Of a stretch of DNA of 64,000 nucleotides, positions 44,638-53,702 are shown one piece after another; the stretch's first letter is position 1, and each line of letters begins with the position of its first letter. Position numbers and translations under genes: made by a program. The stretch covers positions 487,501 to 551,500 of the forward strand of contig CANMEE010000001.1 of NCBI GenBank assembly GCA_947496865.1, given 5' to 3'. This stretch comes from an uncultured Sphingomonadaceae bacterium (lineage in GTDB: Bacteria; Pseudomonadota; Alphaproteobacteria; Sphingomonadales; Sphingomonadaceae). The notes below the pieces were generated by a model. It did no database searches. It had not been told where the DNA came from and worked only from the letters and a program-made list of their open reading frames with translations.

Positions 44638-44975
44638 TCGCCCAAATTATTCTGACCTTGGGCCTATCGGTCTGTCTATTTTACATCATCAGCTTAGGGA
44701 AATCCTTGCCTTTGGTGCGAATTGGCTTGTTCCTCGTCGTACTGACCGGATATCTGTTTATCTGGTTCCCCGAGATGACGAACATTTTTGCCGGCTTGGT
44801 TGGAATTGGCCGAGGTGCCGATCTTGTGATCTATTTGTGGATTTTACTGAGTCTGTTCTTGATCTTGAAACTACACATCAAGCTGCGCGAACAGTCCGAA
44901 GCGCTGACCACATTGGCCCGCCACCTTGCCTTAAGGCCGGACCCGGACGAACAGCCGGCAAAAAACTCCAAATAA
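44634..44975 (+). CDS. DUF2304 membrane protein
   Basis: The 113-residue protein has three hydrophobic helices and ends in a charged cytoplasmic tail. Its motif LVGIGRGADLVIYLWILLSLFLILKLHIKLREQ is typical of DUF2304, a small family found next to GT2 glycosyltransferases. It may hold the soluble GT2 at the membrane. It is the last gene of the overlapping cassette. Confidence 0.85.
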   Translation: MIAQIILTLGLSVCLFYIISLGKSLPLVRIGLFLVVLTGYLFIWFPEMTNIFAGLVGIGRGADLVIYLWILLSLFLILKLHIKLREQSEALTTLARHLALRPDPDEQPAKNSK

Positions 44976-45046
44976 GAACTCTATCCTTTTGACAGGGGTT
45001 GTGGTTTTCATTGTCTTGGCCAGCCGGGTTCCGGTATAAGCGCTAC

Positions 45047-45925
45047 ATGAGCCAAACATCATTCCGACCGCGCCGTTCCTGCCTCTATATGCCTGCGTCC
45101 AATGCGCGCGCTTTAGAGAAGGCAAAAACACTTGCCGCCGATACGATAATCCTGGATCTCGAGGATGCGGTGGCGCCCAATGCCAAGGACGATGCCCGCA
45201 ATGCTGCCTGCAAAACGTTGGCGGAAGGTGGCTATGGCACGCGGGAAATGGTTATCCGCGTCAACGCTATGGATACGCCATGGTTTGTCCACGATATCAA
45301 AAGCAGCTGCGCCAGCATAGCCAACGCGATATTGGTTCCCAAAATTCGCAGCGCCGACGATATTGTTGAAATATCCAACCTGATGGATCAGCAGGGCGCG
45401 TCCGACAATCTCAAATTATGGGCCATGATCGAAATGCCGATCGCCGTGCTCAACATTGCCCAAATTGCAGAGACAGCGTCCTCAACGCGCCTTACGACTT
45501 TCGTCATGGGCTTTAACGATCTGGCCAAGGAAATGCGCGCAGAGCAGAATCGCGCCTTGTTCATGCCAGCTATAGCCCAAACAATCATGGCAGGCCGCGC
45601 CTTTGAACTGAATATCCTGGACAGCGTTTACAATGATTTTAAGGACCCCACGGGCTTTGAACAGGAATGTCGCGAGGCCAAGGCTTTTGGTTTTGATGGC
45701 AAGACGCTGATTCACCCTGCGCAAATTGATATTGCGAACCGTGAATTTGCACCCGATGAGAGCAAAATCGCCGAGGCCCGCGCGATTATTGCGGCGTTTC
45801 AAGACCCCGTAAATGCTGACAAAGGTGTGATCACAGTCGATGGCAAAATGACCGAACGGTTGCATTTGCAGCAGGCGGAACAGACCATGGCATTGGCCGC
45901 AGCAATTTCCGCTGCGTCCCAATAA
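45047..45925 (+). CDS. CoA ester lyase, CitE/HpcH type
   Basis: The 292-residue enzyme has the citrate-lyase-beta-like TIM barrel. CLYMPASNARALEKA begins it, then IILDLEDAVAP with metal/base residues, VNAMDTPW, WAMIEMPIAV with the metal Glu, and FDGKTLIHPAQI. Members cleave malyl-CoA, methylmalyl-CoA or citramalyl-CoA, and the substrate here is not clear. The start is taken as MSQTSFRPRRS; an upstream frame opening at 44999 is unlikely. It precedes the aldehyde dehydrogenase. Confidence 0.88.
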   Translation: MSQTSFRPRRSCLYMPASNARALEKAKTLAADTIILDLEDAVAPNAKDDARNAACKTLAEGGYGTREMVIRVNAMDTPWFVHDIKSSCASIANAILVPKIRSADDIVEISNLMDQQGASDNLKLWAMIEMPIAVLNIAQIAETASSTRLTTFVMGFNDLAKEMRAEQNRALFMPAIAQTIMAGRAFELNILDSVYNDFKDPTGFEQECREAKAFGFDGKTLIHPAQIDIANREFAPDESKIAEARAIIAAFQDPVNADKGVITVDGKMTERLHLQQAEQTMALAAAISAASQ

Positions 45926-46022
45926 GGCGTTCTGTCTCGACAAACTGCAAAAATGTGGTTTAAGTAGTCAATTGAAACCAAAGATAATGAGCGCGATAAA
46001 GCGCTTATGCAGGAGATGACCC

Positions 46023-47477
46023 ATGGAAGCATTGGAAGCAGCAGCAGGCGAAGTCAGCAAAGACGAAATCATGGCGGCGTTTCAGGCACAACGCGATGCC
46101 TTTCATGCCGAGCTACCGGTCAGTTTTGAAAGTCGAATGGACCGGATCAACCGCACCGCACAGATGATCATCGACAACAAGGATGCGCTTTGCGAAGCGG
46201 TATCCAATGATTTCGGTCATCGCAGCAGCGTGCAAACAGTCATGACCGATCTGATGTCGGTCGTCGGCCATGCCAAGGATCACAAGAAGAACCTGAGAAA
46301 ATGGATGCGGCCGGAAAAGCGCAAAGCGGACTTTCCGCTCGGTCTGCTTGGTGCCAGCGGCACTGTGGAATATCAACCCAAAGGTGTTGTCGGCGTGATT
46401 GCGCCGTGGAATTTTCCAATTAACCTGGCCTTTGATCCAGCGATCGGCGCTTTTGGCGCGGGCAATCGCGTGATCATCAAATTTTCCGAATTCTGCCCCG
46501 AAACCGGGGAATTGGTGAAACAATTGGTCGCCAAATATTTTGCACCGGAAGAAATGACTGTGATCACCGGTGGGCCGTCAACCGGTCAGGCTTTCTCTGA
46601 AATACCTTGGGATCACCTGATCTTCACGGGCGGCGGCGGCATTGCCAAACATGTCATGGCAGCGGCAGCTAAAAACCTGACACCTGTGACACTCGAGCTG
46701 GGCGGCAAGTCTCCGACTATTGTCGGACCGGACGCTGATCTCGAAAAAACAACCCAACGGATCGCTATGGGCAAGATGATGAATGCGGGGCAAATCTGCC
46801 TTGCTCCCGACTATTTGATGGTTCCGGCCGACAAAGAAGACGCGGTTGTCGAAGGCATTGCTTCCAATGTTGCAGAACAATATCCGACCATGATTGCGAA
46901 TGACGATTATACTTCGGTAATCAACGGGCGGCATAAAGAACGCCTGCAAGGCTTGATTGATGACGCTGTTTCAAAAGGTGCAAAACAGACGGTGGTCAAT
47001 CCTGGCGACGAAGATTTCTCCAACACCAACAGCAACAAAATGCCGTTGACGGTGCTGCAAAATGTCAATGATGACATGCGTGTCATGCAGGAAGAAATTT
47101 TCGGCCCTGTTCTGCCGGTAAAAACCTATCGCAATCTCGATGAAGTCGTTGAATATGTAAACGACCATGATCGCCCGCTTGGCCTTTATTATTTCGGCGA
47201 AACGGAGTCAGACAAGCGCAAGGTGCTAGACCGGACAATTTCCGGCGGCGTAACGGTCAACGATGTTATTTTCCACATCGCCCAACATGACTTGCCTTTC
47301 GGTGGGGTCGGGCCGTCCGGCATGGGCGCGTACACTGGTCCCGATGGCTTCAAGGAATTTAGTCACGCCAAGGCTGTCTATCGCCAGCCGAAAGTGAACA
47401 TTGCCAAAATTGCTGGTTTCCTTCCGCCCTATGGCGCGACTACGGAGAAAACCATGAAACAGCAGATGAAACTCTAA
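46023..47477 (+). CDS. Coniferyl-aldehyde-dehydrogenase-like ALDH
   Basis: The 484-residue enzyme has APWNFPINLAFDP, the catalytic Glu in LELGGKSP (near residue 224), the catalytic Cys in NAGQICLAPDY (near 258), and EIFGPVLPV. A membrane-friendly C-terminal tail is typical of the coniferyl aldehyde dehydrogenase/ALDH3-like group. It oxidises aromatic or long-chain aldehydes to acids with NAD(P). AGGAGATGACCC precedes the ATG, a good ribosome site. It is followed after 12 bases by a CoA-transferase. Confidence 0.92.
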   Translation: MEALEAAAGEVSKDEIMAAFQAQRDAFHAELPVSFESRMDRINRTAQMIIDNKDALCEAVSNDFGHRSSVQTVMTDLMSVVGHAKDHKKNLRKWMRPEKRKADFPLGLLGASGTVEYQPKGVVGVIAPWNFPINLAFDPAIGAFGAGNRVIIKFSEFCPETGELVKQLVAKYFAPEEMTVITGGPSTGQAFSEIPWDHLIFTGGGGIAKHVMAAAAKNLTPVTLELGGKSPTIVGPDADLEKTTQRIAMGKMMNAGQICLAPDYLMVPADKEDAVVEGIASNVAEQYPTMIANDDYTSVINGRHKERLQGLIDDAVSKGAKQTVVNPGDEDFSNTNSNKMPLTVLQNVNDDMRVMQEEIFGPVLPVKTYRNLDEVVEYVNDHDRPLGLYYFGETESDKRKVLDRTISGGVTVNDVIFHIAQHDLPFGGVGPSGMGAYTGPDGFKEFSHAKAVYRQPKVNIAKIAGFLPPYGATTEKTMKQQMKL

Positions 47478-47489
47478 CGTCAGGCAAAT

Positions 47490-48659
47490 ATGGCAAATTT
47501 CCCGCTAGCAGGGCTCAAGGTCCTGGATTTTTCGCGCGTAGTGGCCGGTCCCTATGCCACCCGCATGCTATCCGATCTGGGCGCGGAGGTGCTGAAGGTG
47601 GAGCCACCGGAAGGCGATGTTACCCGTAAGCTCGCCAAACGGGACAGCGGGGTTAGCGGCAATTATCTGCAGCTTAATATCGGCAAGCAGAATATCTGCC
47701 TTGATCTAAAAGCAGAAGGCGCGCCGGAGCTGGTGAGACAATTGGCGGCTGAGGCCGACATTGTCGTCGAGAATTTCCGCCCCGGCATCATGGATAAGTT
47801 CGGCATCGGTTGGGAGGACTTATCCAAGGTCAATCCGCGGCTCGTGATGCTGTCTATTTCCGGCTACGGCCAAAATGGACCAGAGCGTGCAAAGGCGGCC
47901 TATGCGCCCGTACTCCACGCCGAAATGGGCTTAATTGCCCGCCAGGCAGAAATGAGCGGTGGACGCGCAACCGATATTCAGTTCGCGATGGCCGATAGCT
48001 ATAGCTCGCTCCACGGCATTATCGCGATCCTGTCCGCCTTACGCACACTCGATGAAACGGGCGAAGGACAACATATCGACCTCGCGATGCTCAATGTTCT
48101 GCATTCGACCGATGACTACGCCCATTTTGCACTCGATAATATCTGGCCGAAGGCGCCAGAAAACCTGGTCTGGGAAGCTCCGGAAAAGCGGCAGGTGCTG
48201 ATTACCGCAGACATGAAATGGTTGTGGATCATGTTCTCAACCAAAGATGGCTTACAAGATCCTACACCCGAGGGCGCCGACATACCCACAAAAGTGCGTC
48301 TGCGGCGTGAAGCTATGGAACAGCATATTCAGTCATATAGCAGTTTCGATGCGCTAACAGCTACAATGGACCGGCTCAATCTGGCTTGGGGCGAAGTGCA
48401 TCCCTTTGGCCCCGATGTCTATGAGCAGCCGAGTATCGAATCGCTCGGCACCATAGTCGATGTGACAGACGATGCAGGCAATGCGCGTCGAACCGTCCAG
48501 TCACCCTATCGCTTTTCAAAATCAAAAAGCGGCATTGATAGCAGCGCCAAAACGGCGAAACGCGGCGAACATAATGTCACCGCGCTTCAAAATTGGCTGG
48601 GTCTGACCGATGAGGAAATTTCCCATCTGTCAGATACCAAGGCTTTGCGTAGCGATTAA
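47490..48659 (+). CDS. Class III (CaiB/BaiF) CoA-transferase
   Basis: The 389-residue enzyme starts LAGLKVLDFSRVVAGPYATR, the standard family opening. It has NIGKQNICLDLK, ENFRPGIMDK, SGYGQNGP and the region with the nucleophilic Asp (QFAMADSYSSLHG). Members move CoA between carboxylic acids. It is co-directional with the aldehyde dehydrogenase, and they may process the same acid. Its stop shares bases with the stop of the convergent helicase gene (TTAA, 48656-48659). Confidence 0.92.
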   Translation: MANFPLAGLKVLDFSRVVAGPYATRMLSDLGAEVLKVEPPEGDVTRKLAKRDSGVSGNYLQLNIGKQNICLDLKAEGAPELVRQLAAEADIVVENFRPGIMDKFGIGWEDLSKVNPRLVMLSISGYGQNGPERAKAAYAPVLHAEMGLIARQAEMSGGRATDIQFAMADSYSSLHGIIAILSALRTLDETGEGQHIDLAMLNVLHSTDDYAHFALDNIWPKAPENLVWEAPEKRQVLITADMKWLWIMFSTKDGLQDPTPEGADIPTKVRLRREAMEQHIQSYSSFDALTATMDRLNLAWGEVHPFGPDVYEQPSIESLGTIVDVTDDAGNARRTVQSPYRFSKSKSGIDSSAKTAKRGEHNVTALQNWLGLTDEEISHLSDTKALRSD

Positions 48660-50029
48660 GCGTCCGCTTTGCGGGTTTGGCGACGCTTGAAGGATTTGGC
48701 GCCGTTATTCCAATGTTTCGGACCGTCCCCCTTAGCCGAAGAACCAGGGCCACCGCGTCCACTGCCACCGCCGCCCGGACGGCCTTTGCGTGAACTATGT
48801 TTGTTCTTCGATGGGCCGCTGCGTGTCGGTTTTGCACCGAATTTCTTAGGCTTCTGACCATAGATACGCGCTGGCACTTCTTCCCGCATAGGCTCGTCAT
48901 AGCCTTCCGGCAACGCGATTACTTCGGGTTTTACGCCGGTTAGTTTCACGACATCGCGGAGGAACTGGCGTTCATCCGGAGCAACCAGCGAGTAGGAAAT
49001 ACCTGAGGCCCCTGCCCGTGCGGTCCGGCCGATACGGTGGACATATTGCTCGGACACATTGGGCATGTCGAAATTGATGACATGGGTGATGCCATCGACA
49101 TCAATGCCGCGTGCCGCAATATCGGTAGCGACAAGTATGTTGATCTTGCCCTTTTTAAAGTCACCCAAAGCGCGTTCACGCTGTGGCTGGCTTTTATTAC
49201 CGTGAATGGCTGCCGAATGGATACCGACCGCCATGAGATTTTTCACAACCTTATCCGCGCCATGTTTGGTCTGCGTAAAGACCAGCATATGATCAGGGTT
49301 TTCCTTGTTGATGAAATCTTTCAACAGACGCTGTTTGTCATCCTGATTAATATAGGTGACTTTCTGGTCCACCCGCTCTGCGGTCGTTGATTGCGGTGCA
49401 ACCGAAACCTGCACAGGATTGGTCAGAAATTGGTCAGCCAGCTGCGAAATAGTCTTGGGCATGGTCGCCGAGAAAAACAGGCTCTGGCGCTGCCGGGGCA
49501 GCATCGGAACAATTTTCTTGAGCGGCACGATGAAACCCAGATCAAGCATTTGATCGGCTTCGTCGAGCACAAGAATTTCGACTTTGTCGAGCGTCAGGAA
49601 ACGTCGGTCGATCAAATCGAGCAAGCGCCCCGGTGTCGCCACGAGGACATCGACGCCCCGTTCCAATACGCGTTTCTGTTTGTTGATCGGAACACCGCCA
49701 AAAGCGGAAGTAACGAACATGCCAAGACCTTTGGAATAGCCGGTCATGCTGTCTGCAATCTGCCGCGCAAGTTCGCGGGTCGGCGCGAGCACCAGCATCC
49801 GGCATTCAAAACGTCCAGCGCGTTTCTTGTTGTTCAGCAAGTGGTGGATAGAGGGCAAAGAGAAAGCAGCGGTCTTACCGGTGCCGGTTTGGGCGATACC
49901 CAATATGTCTTTGCCTTCCAGCGCCGGCGGGATCGCCTGCTGCTGAATGGGGGATGGAGTGGTATAGCCGCCGTCGGCCACACGTTTTTGGATTGGCTCC
50001 GCCAAAGCGAAATCAGAAAATTTAGTCAA
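48656..50029 (-). CDS. rhlE: DEAD-box RNA helicase, RhlE type
   Basis: All DEAD-box motifs are present: SPIQQQAIPP (Q), AQTGTGKTAAF (I), PTRELARQI (Ia), TPGRLLD (Ib), DEADQMLDLGF (II), FFSAT (III), ATDIAARGIDV (V) and HRIGRTARAG (VI). A basic Gly/Arg/Lys-rich tail of about 70 residues follows and binds RNA. The best start is the TTG at 50029 (TKFSDFALAEP), with AAGG eight bases upstream; the ATG-like codon further upstream is less well placed. It is likely used in ribosome or cold-shock RNA remodelling. Confidence 0.94.
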   Translation of the reverse strand: MTKFSDFALAEPIQKRVADGGYTTPSPIQQQAIPPALEGKDILGIAQTGTGKTAAFSLPSIHHLLNNKKRAGRFECRMLVLAPTRELARQIADSMTGYSKGLGMFVTSAFGGVPINKQKRVLERGVDVLVATPGRLLDLIDRRFLTLDKVEILVLDEADQMLDLGFIVPLKKIVPMLPRQRQSLFFSATMPKTISQLADQFLTNPVQVSVAPQSTTAERVDQKVTYINQDDKQRLLKDFINKENPDHMLVFTQTKHGADKVVKNLMAVGIHSAAIHGNKSQPQRERALGDFKKGKINILVATDIAARGIDVDGITHVINFDMPNVSEQYVHRIGRTARAGASGISYSLVAPDERQFLRDVVKLTGVKPEVIALPEGYDEPMREEVPARIYGQKPKKFGAKPTRSGPSKNKHSSRKGRPGGGGSGRGGPGSSAKGDGPKHWNNGAKSFKRRQTRKADA

Positions 50030-50393
50030 AAATAATACCTTAAAATAAGCAGCCAGTGGGCGCAGCACGAGAAAAACTCATGCGCGCGTTCGCCGTCGGT
50101 TAAGACGACCCGCGTGATCAGGCTGCCGGAAAAATGAGAAGCAATGAAGGCGATAGGTTCGAGATATCATTTTATCTCTCACGCAGAACTTTCGCCAGAC
50201 AGTATCTGCCTTTGCTGCAATGCAACATAGGGCCATTCTCAATGAAGTCAAGCTTTGTGATTGTTGCGCTGTCTTGATCAAAACTTATCATAGAATGAAC
50301 GAAGCATGTTGATACCTCGCACAGAGTGGGTAGAGTGCCGCTTCCATCTCTGCCCTGCATAGGACGCAGAGCGCCAGTCCAAGGGGTCGCCTT
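50030..50393. other. Divergent intergenic region between rhlE and ggt
   Basis: These 364 bases separate two divergent genes and should hold both promoters and leaders. I see no convincing ORF, hairpin with a T-tract or repeat. Short open frames here lack ribosome sites. The helicase leader may be long, as is usual for cold-induced RNA helicases, but nothing in the sequence proves it. Confidence 0.4.
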
Positions 50394-52187
50394 ATGTATA
50401 AAATTATCTTCCCAGCCATAGTTGCTTCGATGCTCTTGATCGGTCCTGCGTCTGCCCAGCCAACTGACGCGAAGGCCGTTAAACCAGCGTTGGAAATCGG
50501 TGGTGGCGGACGGCCTGTTGGCGAAGCCTGGTCCCGCAGCCCGGTTTATGCAGCCAATGGCATGGCCGCGACGGCTCATCCTCTGGCCAGCCAGATTGCT
50601 ATCGACATTCTCAAGAAAGGCGGCACCGCAGTTGACGCTGCAATTGCAGCCAACGCCGCGCTTGGCCTTATGGAGCCCACCGGCAATGGTATTGGCGGAG
50701 ACCTGTTTGCAATCATCTGGGATCCCAAAACCCAAAAACTATATGGCCTGAACGGATCGGGCAAAAGCCCCATGGGCACATCCTATAAGCAGTTTATCAA
50801 ACAGCTGGATGGCAGCAAAACCATTCCGCCTTTCGGTCCGATGCCCGTCACGGTGCCGGGGACAGTTGATGGCTGGTTTGAAATGCATGAGCGTTTTGGC
50901 AAGTTGAGCATGGCTGATATCCTCGCCCCAACCATCGACTATGCCAAGGACGGCCATCCAATCGCGCCGGTCATTGGCTATTATTATGGTCGCAATCTCA
51001 TTCGCTTTGAAGAAAATCTCGAGATGATCGGTGAGTTTGACAATGCCCGTGCGACATATTTCGCTAATGGCGCACCCAAGGAAGGGACAATTTTCAAAAA
51101 TCCCGACCTTGCCAACACCTTGAGCAAGATAGCTACAGGCGGCCGCGATGCTTTTTATAAAGGCGAAATTGCGCGGACCATGGACAGCTATTTCAAACGT
51201 ATTGGCGGCAATTTACGCTATGAGGATTTTGCGGCACATGACAGTAAATGGGTCGAACCAGGCTGCGTGACCTATCGCAAGGGTTACGAATTATGTGAAC
51301 TTCCACCGAACAGCCAAGGCTTCGCAGCGCTGCAAATGGCGAATATCCTCAAGAATATCGATCTGGCGCAATATCCGCGCGGTAGTGCCGAGGTACTGCA
51401 TTACATCACCGAGGCAAAACGGCTGGCATTTGAAGATGTCGCCCGCTTTTATGCCGATCCGGATATGTCTCCGGCTCCACTCGATTGGCTGCTCAGTGAT
51501 GCTTATGGCAAAGAGCGTTTTGCGCTAATCGATCCCAAAAATGCGACGCCCGAGTTCGGACCCGGCGAGCCCAAATTGGAAGGCGAAGGCGATACAACCT
51601 ATCTGACCGTGGCCGACAAGGACGGCATGATGGTGTCCCTCATTCAGTCCAACTATCGCGGCATGGGCAGCGGTCTGGTTGCTGATGGACTGGGCTTCAT
51701 GTTTCAAGACCGCGGTGAGCTTTACTCGCTCGATTCCGATCATCCGAATGTTTATGCGCCGGGGAAACGTCCGTTCCAGACCATCATTCCCGCCTTCATG
51801 AAAAAGGATGGCAAACCCTATATGTCCTTCGGCCTCATGGGCGGCGGGATGCAGCCACAGGGCCATGTACAGGTGATGATCAATATGGTCGACTATGGCA
51901 TGAACTTGCAGGAAGCGGGCGATGCCGCGCGATTAAATCATGACGGTGGCCGGCAACCGACACAGGATCTGGCGGGAACCGGCGCAGACTTGTTGGGGAC
52001 CTTGAACGTGGAACCGGGCATTTCTCAAGCGACCATCGATAAGCTCAAAGCTATGGGTCACAAGGTGAAAGTCGTAAGCAATGGTGCGATGTTTGGTGGT
52101 TATCAAGCCATCGTCCGCAATCCGGAAACCGGTGTTTATCACGGCGCTACAGAGATGCGGAAAGACGGCCAGGCTTTGGGCTACTGA
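50394..52187 (+). CDS. ggt: Gamma-glutamyltransferase
   Basis: The 597-residue protein has a signal peptide (residues 1-21, ending ASAQ). The family layout follows: MAATAHPLASQIAIDILKKGG, GNGIGGDLFAIIWD, the autocatalytic cleavage site with the nucleophilic Thr in GEGDTTYLTVADKDG (near residue 403), and GLMGGGMQPQGHVQ. It transfers the gamma-glutamyl group of glutathione in the periplasm. AAGGGG lies about nine bases before the ATG. It may recycle the glutathione used by the detoxification genes at 56-58 kb. Confidence 0.95.
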   Translation: MYKIIFPAIVASMLLIGPASAQPTDAKAVKPALEIGGGGRPVGEAWSRSPVYAANGMAATAHPLASQIAIDILKKGGTAVDAAIAANAALGLMEPTGNGIGGDLFAIIWDPKTQKLYGLNGSGKSPMGTSYKQFIKQLDGSKTIPPFGPMPVTVPGTVDGWFEMHERFGKLSMADILAPTIDYAKDGHPIAPVIGYYYGRNLIRFEENLEMIGEFDNARATYFANGAPKEGTIFKNPDLANTLSKIATGGRDAFYKGEIARTMDSYFKRIGGNLRYEDFAAHDSKWVEPGCVTYRKGYELCELPPNSQGFAALQMANILKNIDLAQYPRGSAEVLHYITEAKRLAFEDVARFYADPDMSPAPLDWLLSDAYGKERFALIDPKNATPEFGPGEPKLEGEGDTTYLTVADKDGMMVSLIQSNYRGMGSGLVADGLGFMFQDRGELYSLDSDHPNVYAPGKRPFQTIIPAFMKKDGKPYMSFGLMGGGMQPQGHVQVMINMVDYGMNLQEAGDAARLNHDGGRQPTQDLAGTGADLLGTLNVEPGISQATIDKLKAMGHKVKVVSNGAMFGGYQAIVRNPETGVYHGATEMRKDGQALGY

Positions 52188-52258
52188 AGAAGATTTTGGA
52201 TTGCCGAAACTCAGTGGCTTCAAGCCTGTAAGGTGTCACTGGGGCCTGCTATCAATGT

Positions 52259-52438
52259 TTAGATGCGGGGAACGCCCAATTCATTCTCGCTAGTAGCAAG
52301 TGGCATACATGCTTTTAGAGCGTCTTGCGCTTCTGCGATCTTTGCTGCCGCCAGATGCTCTTCGAGTTTGTCAGCGGCGCACAGACATTTGTCCAATTCC
52401 CGCTGCAACTTTATAATATGGTCTGCGTCGTTGCGCAC
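52259..52438 (-). CDS. Small ORF of 59 codons, coiled-coil-like
   Basis: A GTG at 52438, with AGGGAG five bases upstream, opens a frame of 59 codons. The product is helical: RNDADHIIKLQRELDKCLC then ADKLEEHLAAAKIAEAQDAL form a heptad-like pattern with hydrophobic spacing, three cysteines, and a short tail. Nothing else in 52188-52526 competes for coding. No family was recognised. It is downstream of the AraC gene on the same strand and convergent with ggt. Confidence 0.55.
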   Translation of the reverse strand: MRNDADHIIKLQRELDKCLCAADKLEEHLAAAKIAEAQDALKACMPLATSENELGVPRI

Positions 52439-52526
52439 AACAACTCCCTAATGACCGCCATGATCGTTCAAGGCAAAGCGTTGTAACAAAAAAGACGCAT
52501 TGTCTTCTCAAATTCCCGAATTTTAC

Positions 52527-53609
52527 TTATTTGGAAAAATGAGAAGTGTTTTGATCCCCTCGTTCCATTTTTCGTTTTGCGATCTGCTCATTGCGATATT
52601 GGGATGGCGCCATGCCAAACTGGGTCTTGAACACGCGGTTAAATGACGGAATAGAGTTAAATCCGGAATCAAAGGCTATCGTGGTTATGGGTACGCAATC
52701 AAGAGCCGGACTGGATAAAGCTGATTGCACTTCTTTCAATCGGTAGGAGTTCAGAAATTCTCGAAAATTTTTATATCCCATCGCGTGGTTTATCAATCTA
52801 CCAAGTTGATATTCCTGAATCTCAGTAACCTTGGCCAGCATGCTGATTGATAAATCGGGCTGTCTATGGATGCCGGTCTCCATGACTTGTTTCAGCCTGC
52901 TAGCCTTCTCTTCGTCGGTGACATCATCTGCTCTGGCTCCCGATCTGGTTTTCCGTTTGTGAGTGCTGGTGATATAATCAAGGATACAAATAGCGAGCAA
53001 TGATAGCGCGAGCATTAGTGACAGCATGGCCATCGTCACATTCAGCGTCGAATAGTAGATTGAATCGGCATATTCCTTGTTTGGCAAATTTCCCTCGAGC
53101 GCCAAAACTGCCGCTGGCCTGATCAGAAATTGTAATGCCATGAGCGTGAACATAATGAACAACAAAAGGTCCACCCGGTGATTGCGTCGATTTTCCCAAA
53201 GACCCATCGCACCCACAAACAGGATCACCGCATATACAGCATTGGCAATTATGATGCGGATGTTGGCCAATTCACTATTTCCGTGAATCCAGACTAACAG
53301 AGGTGCAACTGCAACAGCGAGCGACAATGTCAGCCATAAATAACCTGGTTGCCGTGCCCTGAAACGGACAGACCACACCAGTGATATGCAAGCGATCGAA
53401 TAGAAAATATGCGTGCCCAGCACATGCAGCGTTTCATCCGCCTCAGTTGCTACATTGGAAACGAACATACCGCATGCGAATGAGAAATATCCGACGGATA
53501 TTGCCAAGATGTAACGATTTTTCTTTTGCATGAACCAGAGAGAGAAGAAGACGCCGCTGAATATCATCGCGAGCAGCGGGTTCAGCAAGCCAATAATATT
53601 TTGTTCCAT
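52527..53609 (-). CDS. AraC-family regulator with an N-terminal membrane domain
   Basis: The 360-residue protein has about seven hydrophobic helices (residues 5-220) followed by a short basic linker (KRKTRSGAR) and a C-terminal AraC-type double helix-turn-helix (about 250-345: LSISMLAKVTEIQEYQLGRLIN and FDSGFNSIPSFNRVFKTQFG). The membrane part probably senses a hydrophobic or membrane signal, and the cytoplasmic part binds DNA. The target is unknown. It sits downstream of the cytochrome b561/c' pair on the same strand. Confidence 0.88.
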   Translation of the reverse strand: MEQNIIGLLNPLLAMIFSGVFFSLWFMQKKNRYILAISVGYFSFACGMFVSNVATEADETLHVLGTHIFYSIACISLVWSVRFRARQPGYLWLTLSLAVAVAPLLVWIHGNSELANIRIIIANAVYAVILFVGAMGLWENRRNHRVDLLLFIMFTLMALQFLIRPAAVLALEGNLPNKEYADSIYYSTLNVTMAMLSLMLALSLLAICILDYITSTHKRKTRSGARADDVTDEEKASRLKQVMETGIHRQPDLSISMLAKVTEIQEYQLGRLINHAMGYKNFREFLNSYRLKEVQSALSSPALDCVPITTIAFDSGFNSIPSFNRVFKTQFGMAPSQYRNEQIAKRKMERGDQNTSHFSK

Positions 53610-53702
53610 CCCGTTCCCCCTTGGTCCAACGCGCTAGAACTAGCAAATAGATATGAAGATATCATCGAAAAACTGGGTATAAAACCCAGACTTTAATCCC
53701 GG

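Noticed and set aside
50172..50735. 187-codon minus-strand frame at the start of ggt
   Set aside because: It runs antisense into the ggt signal peptide and N-terminal domain and has no ribosome site or motif.
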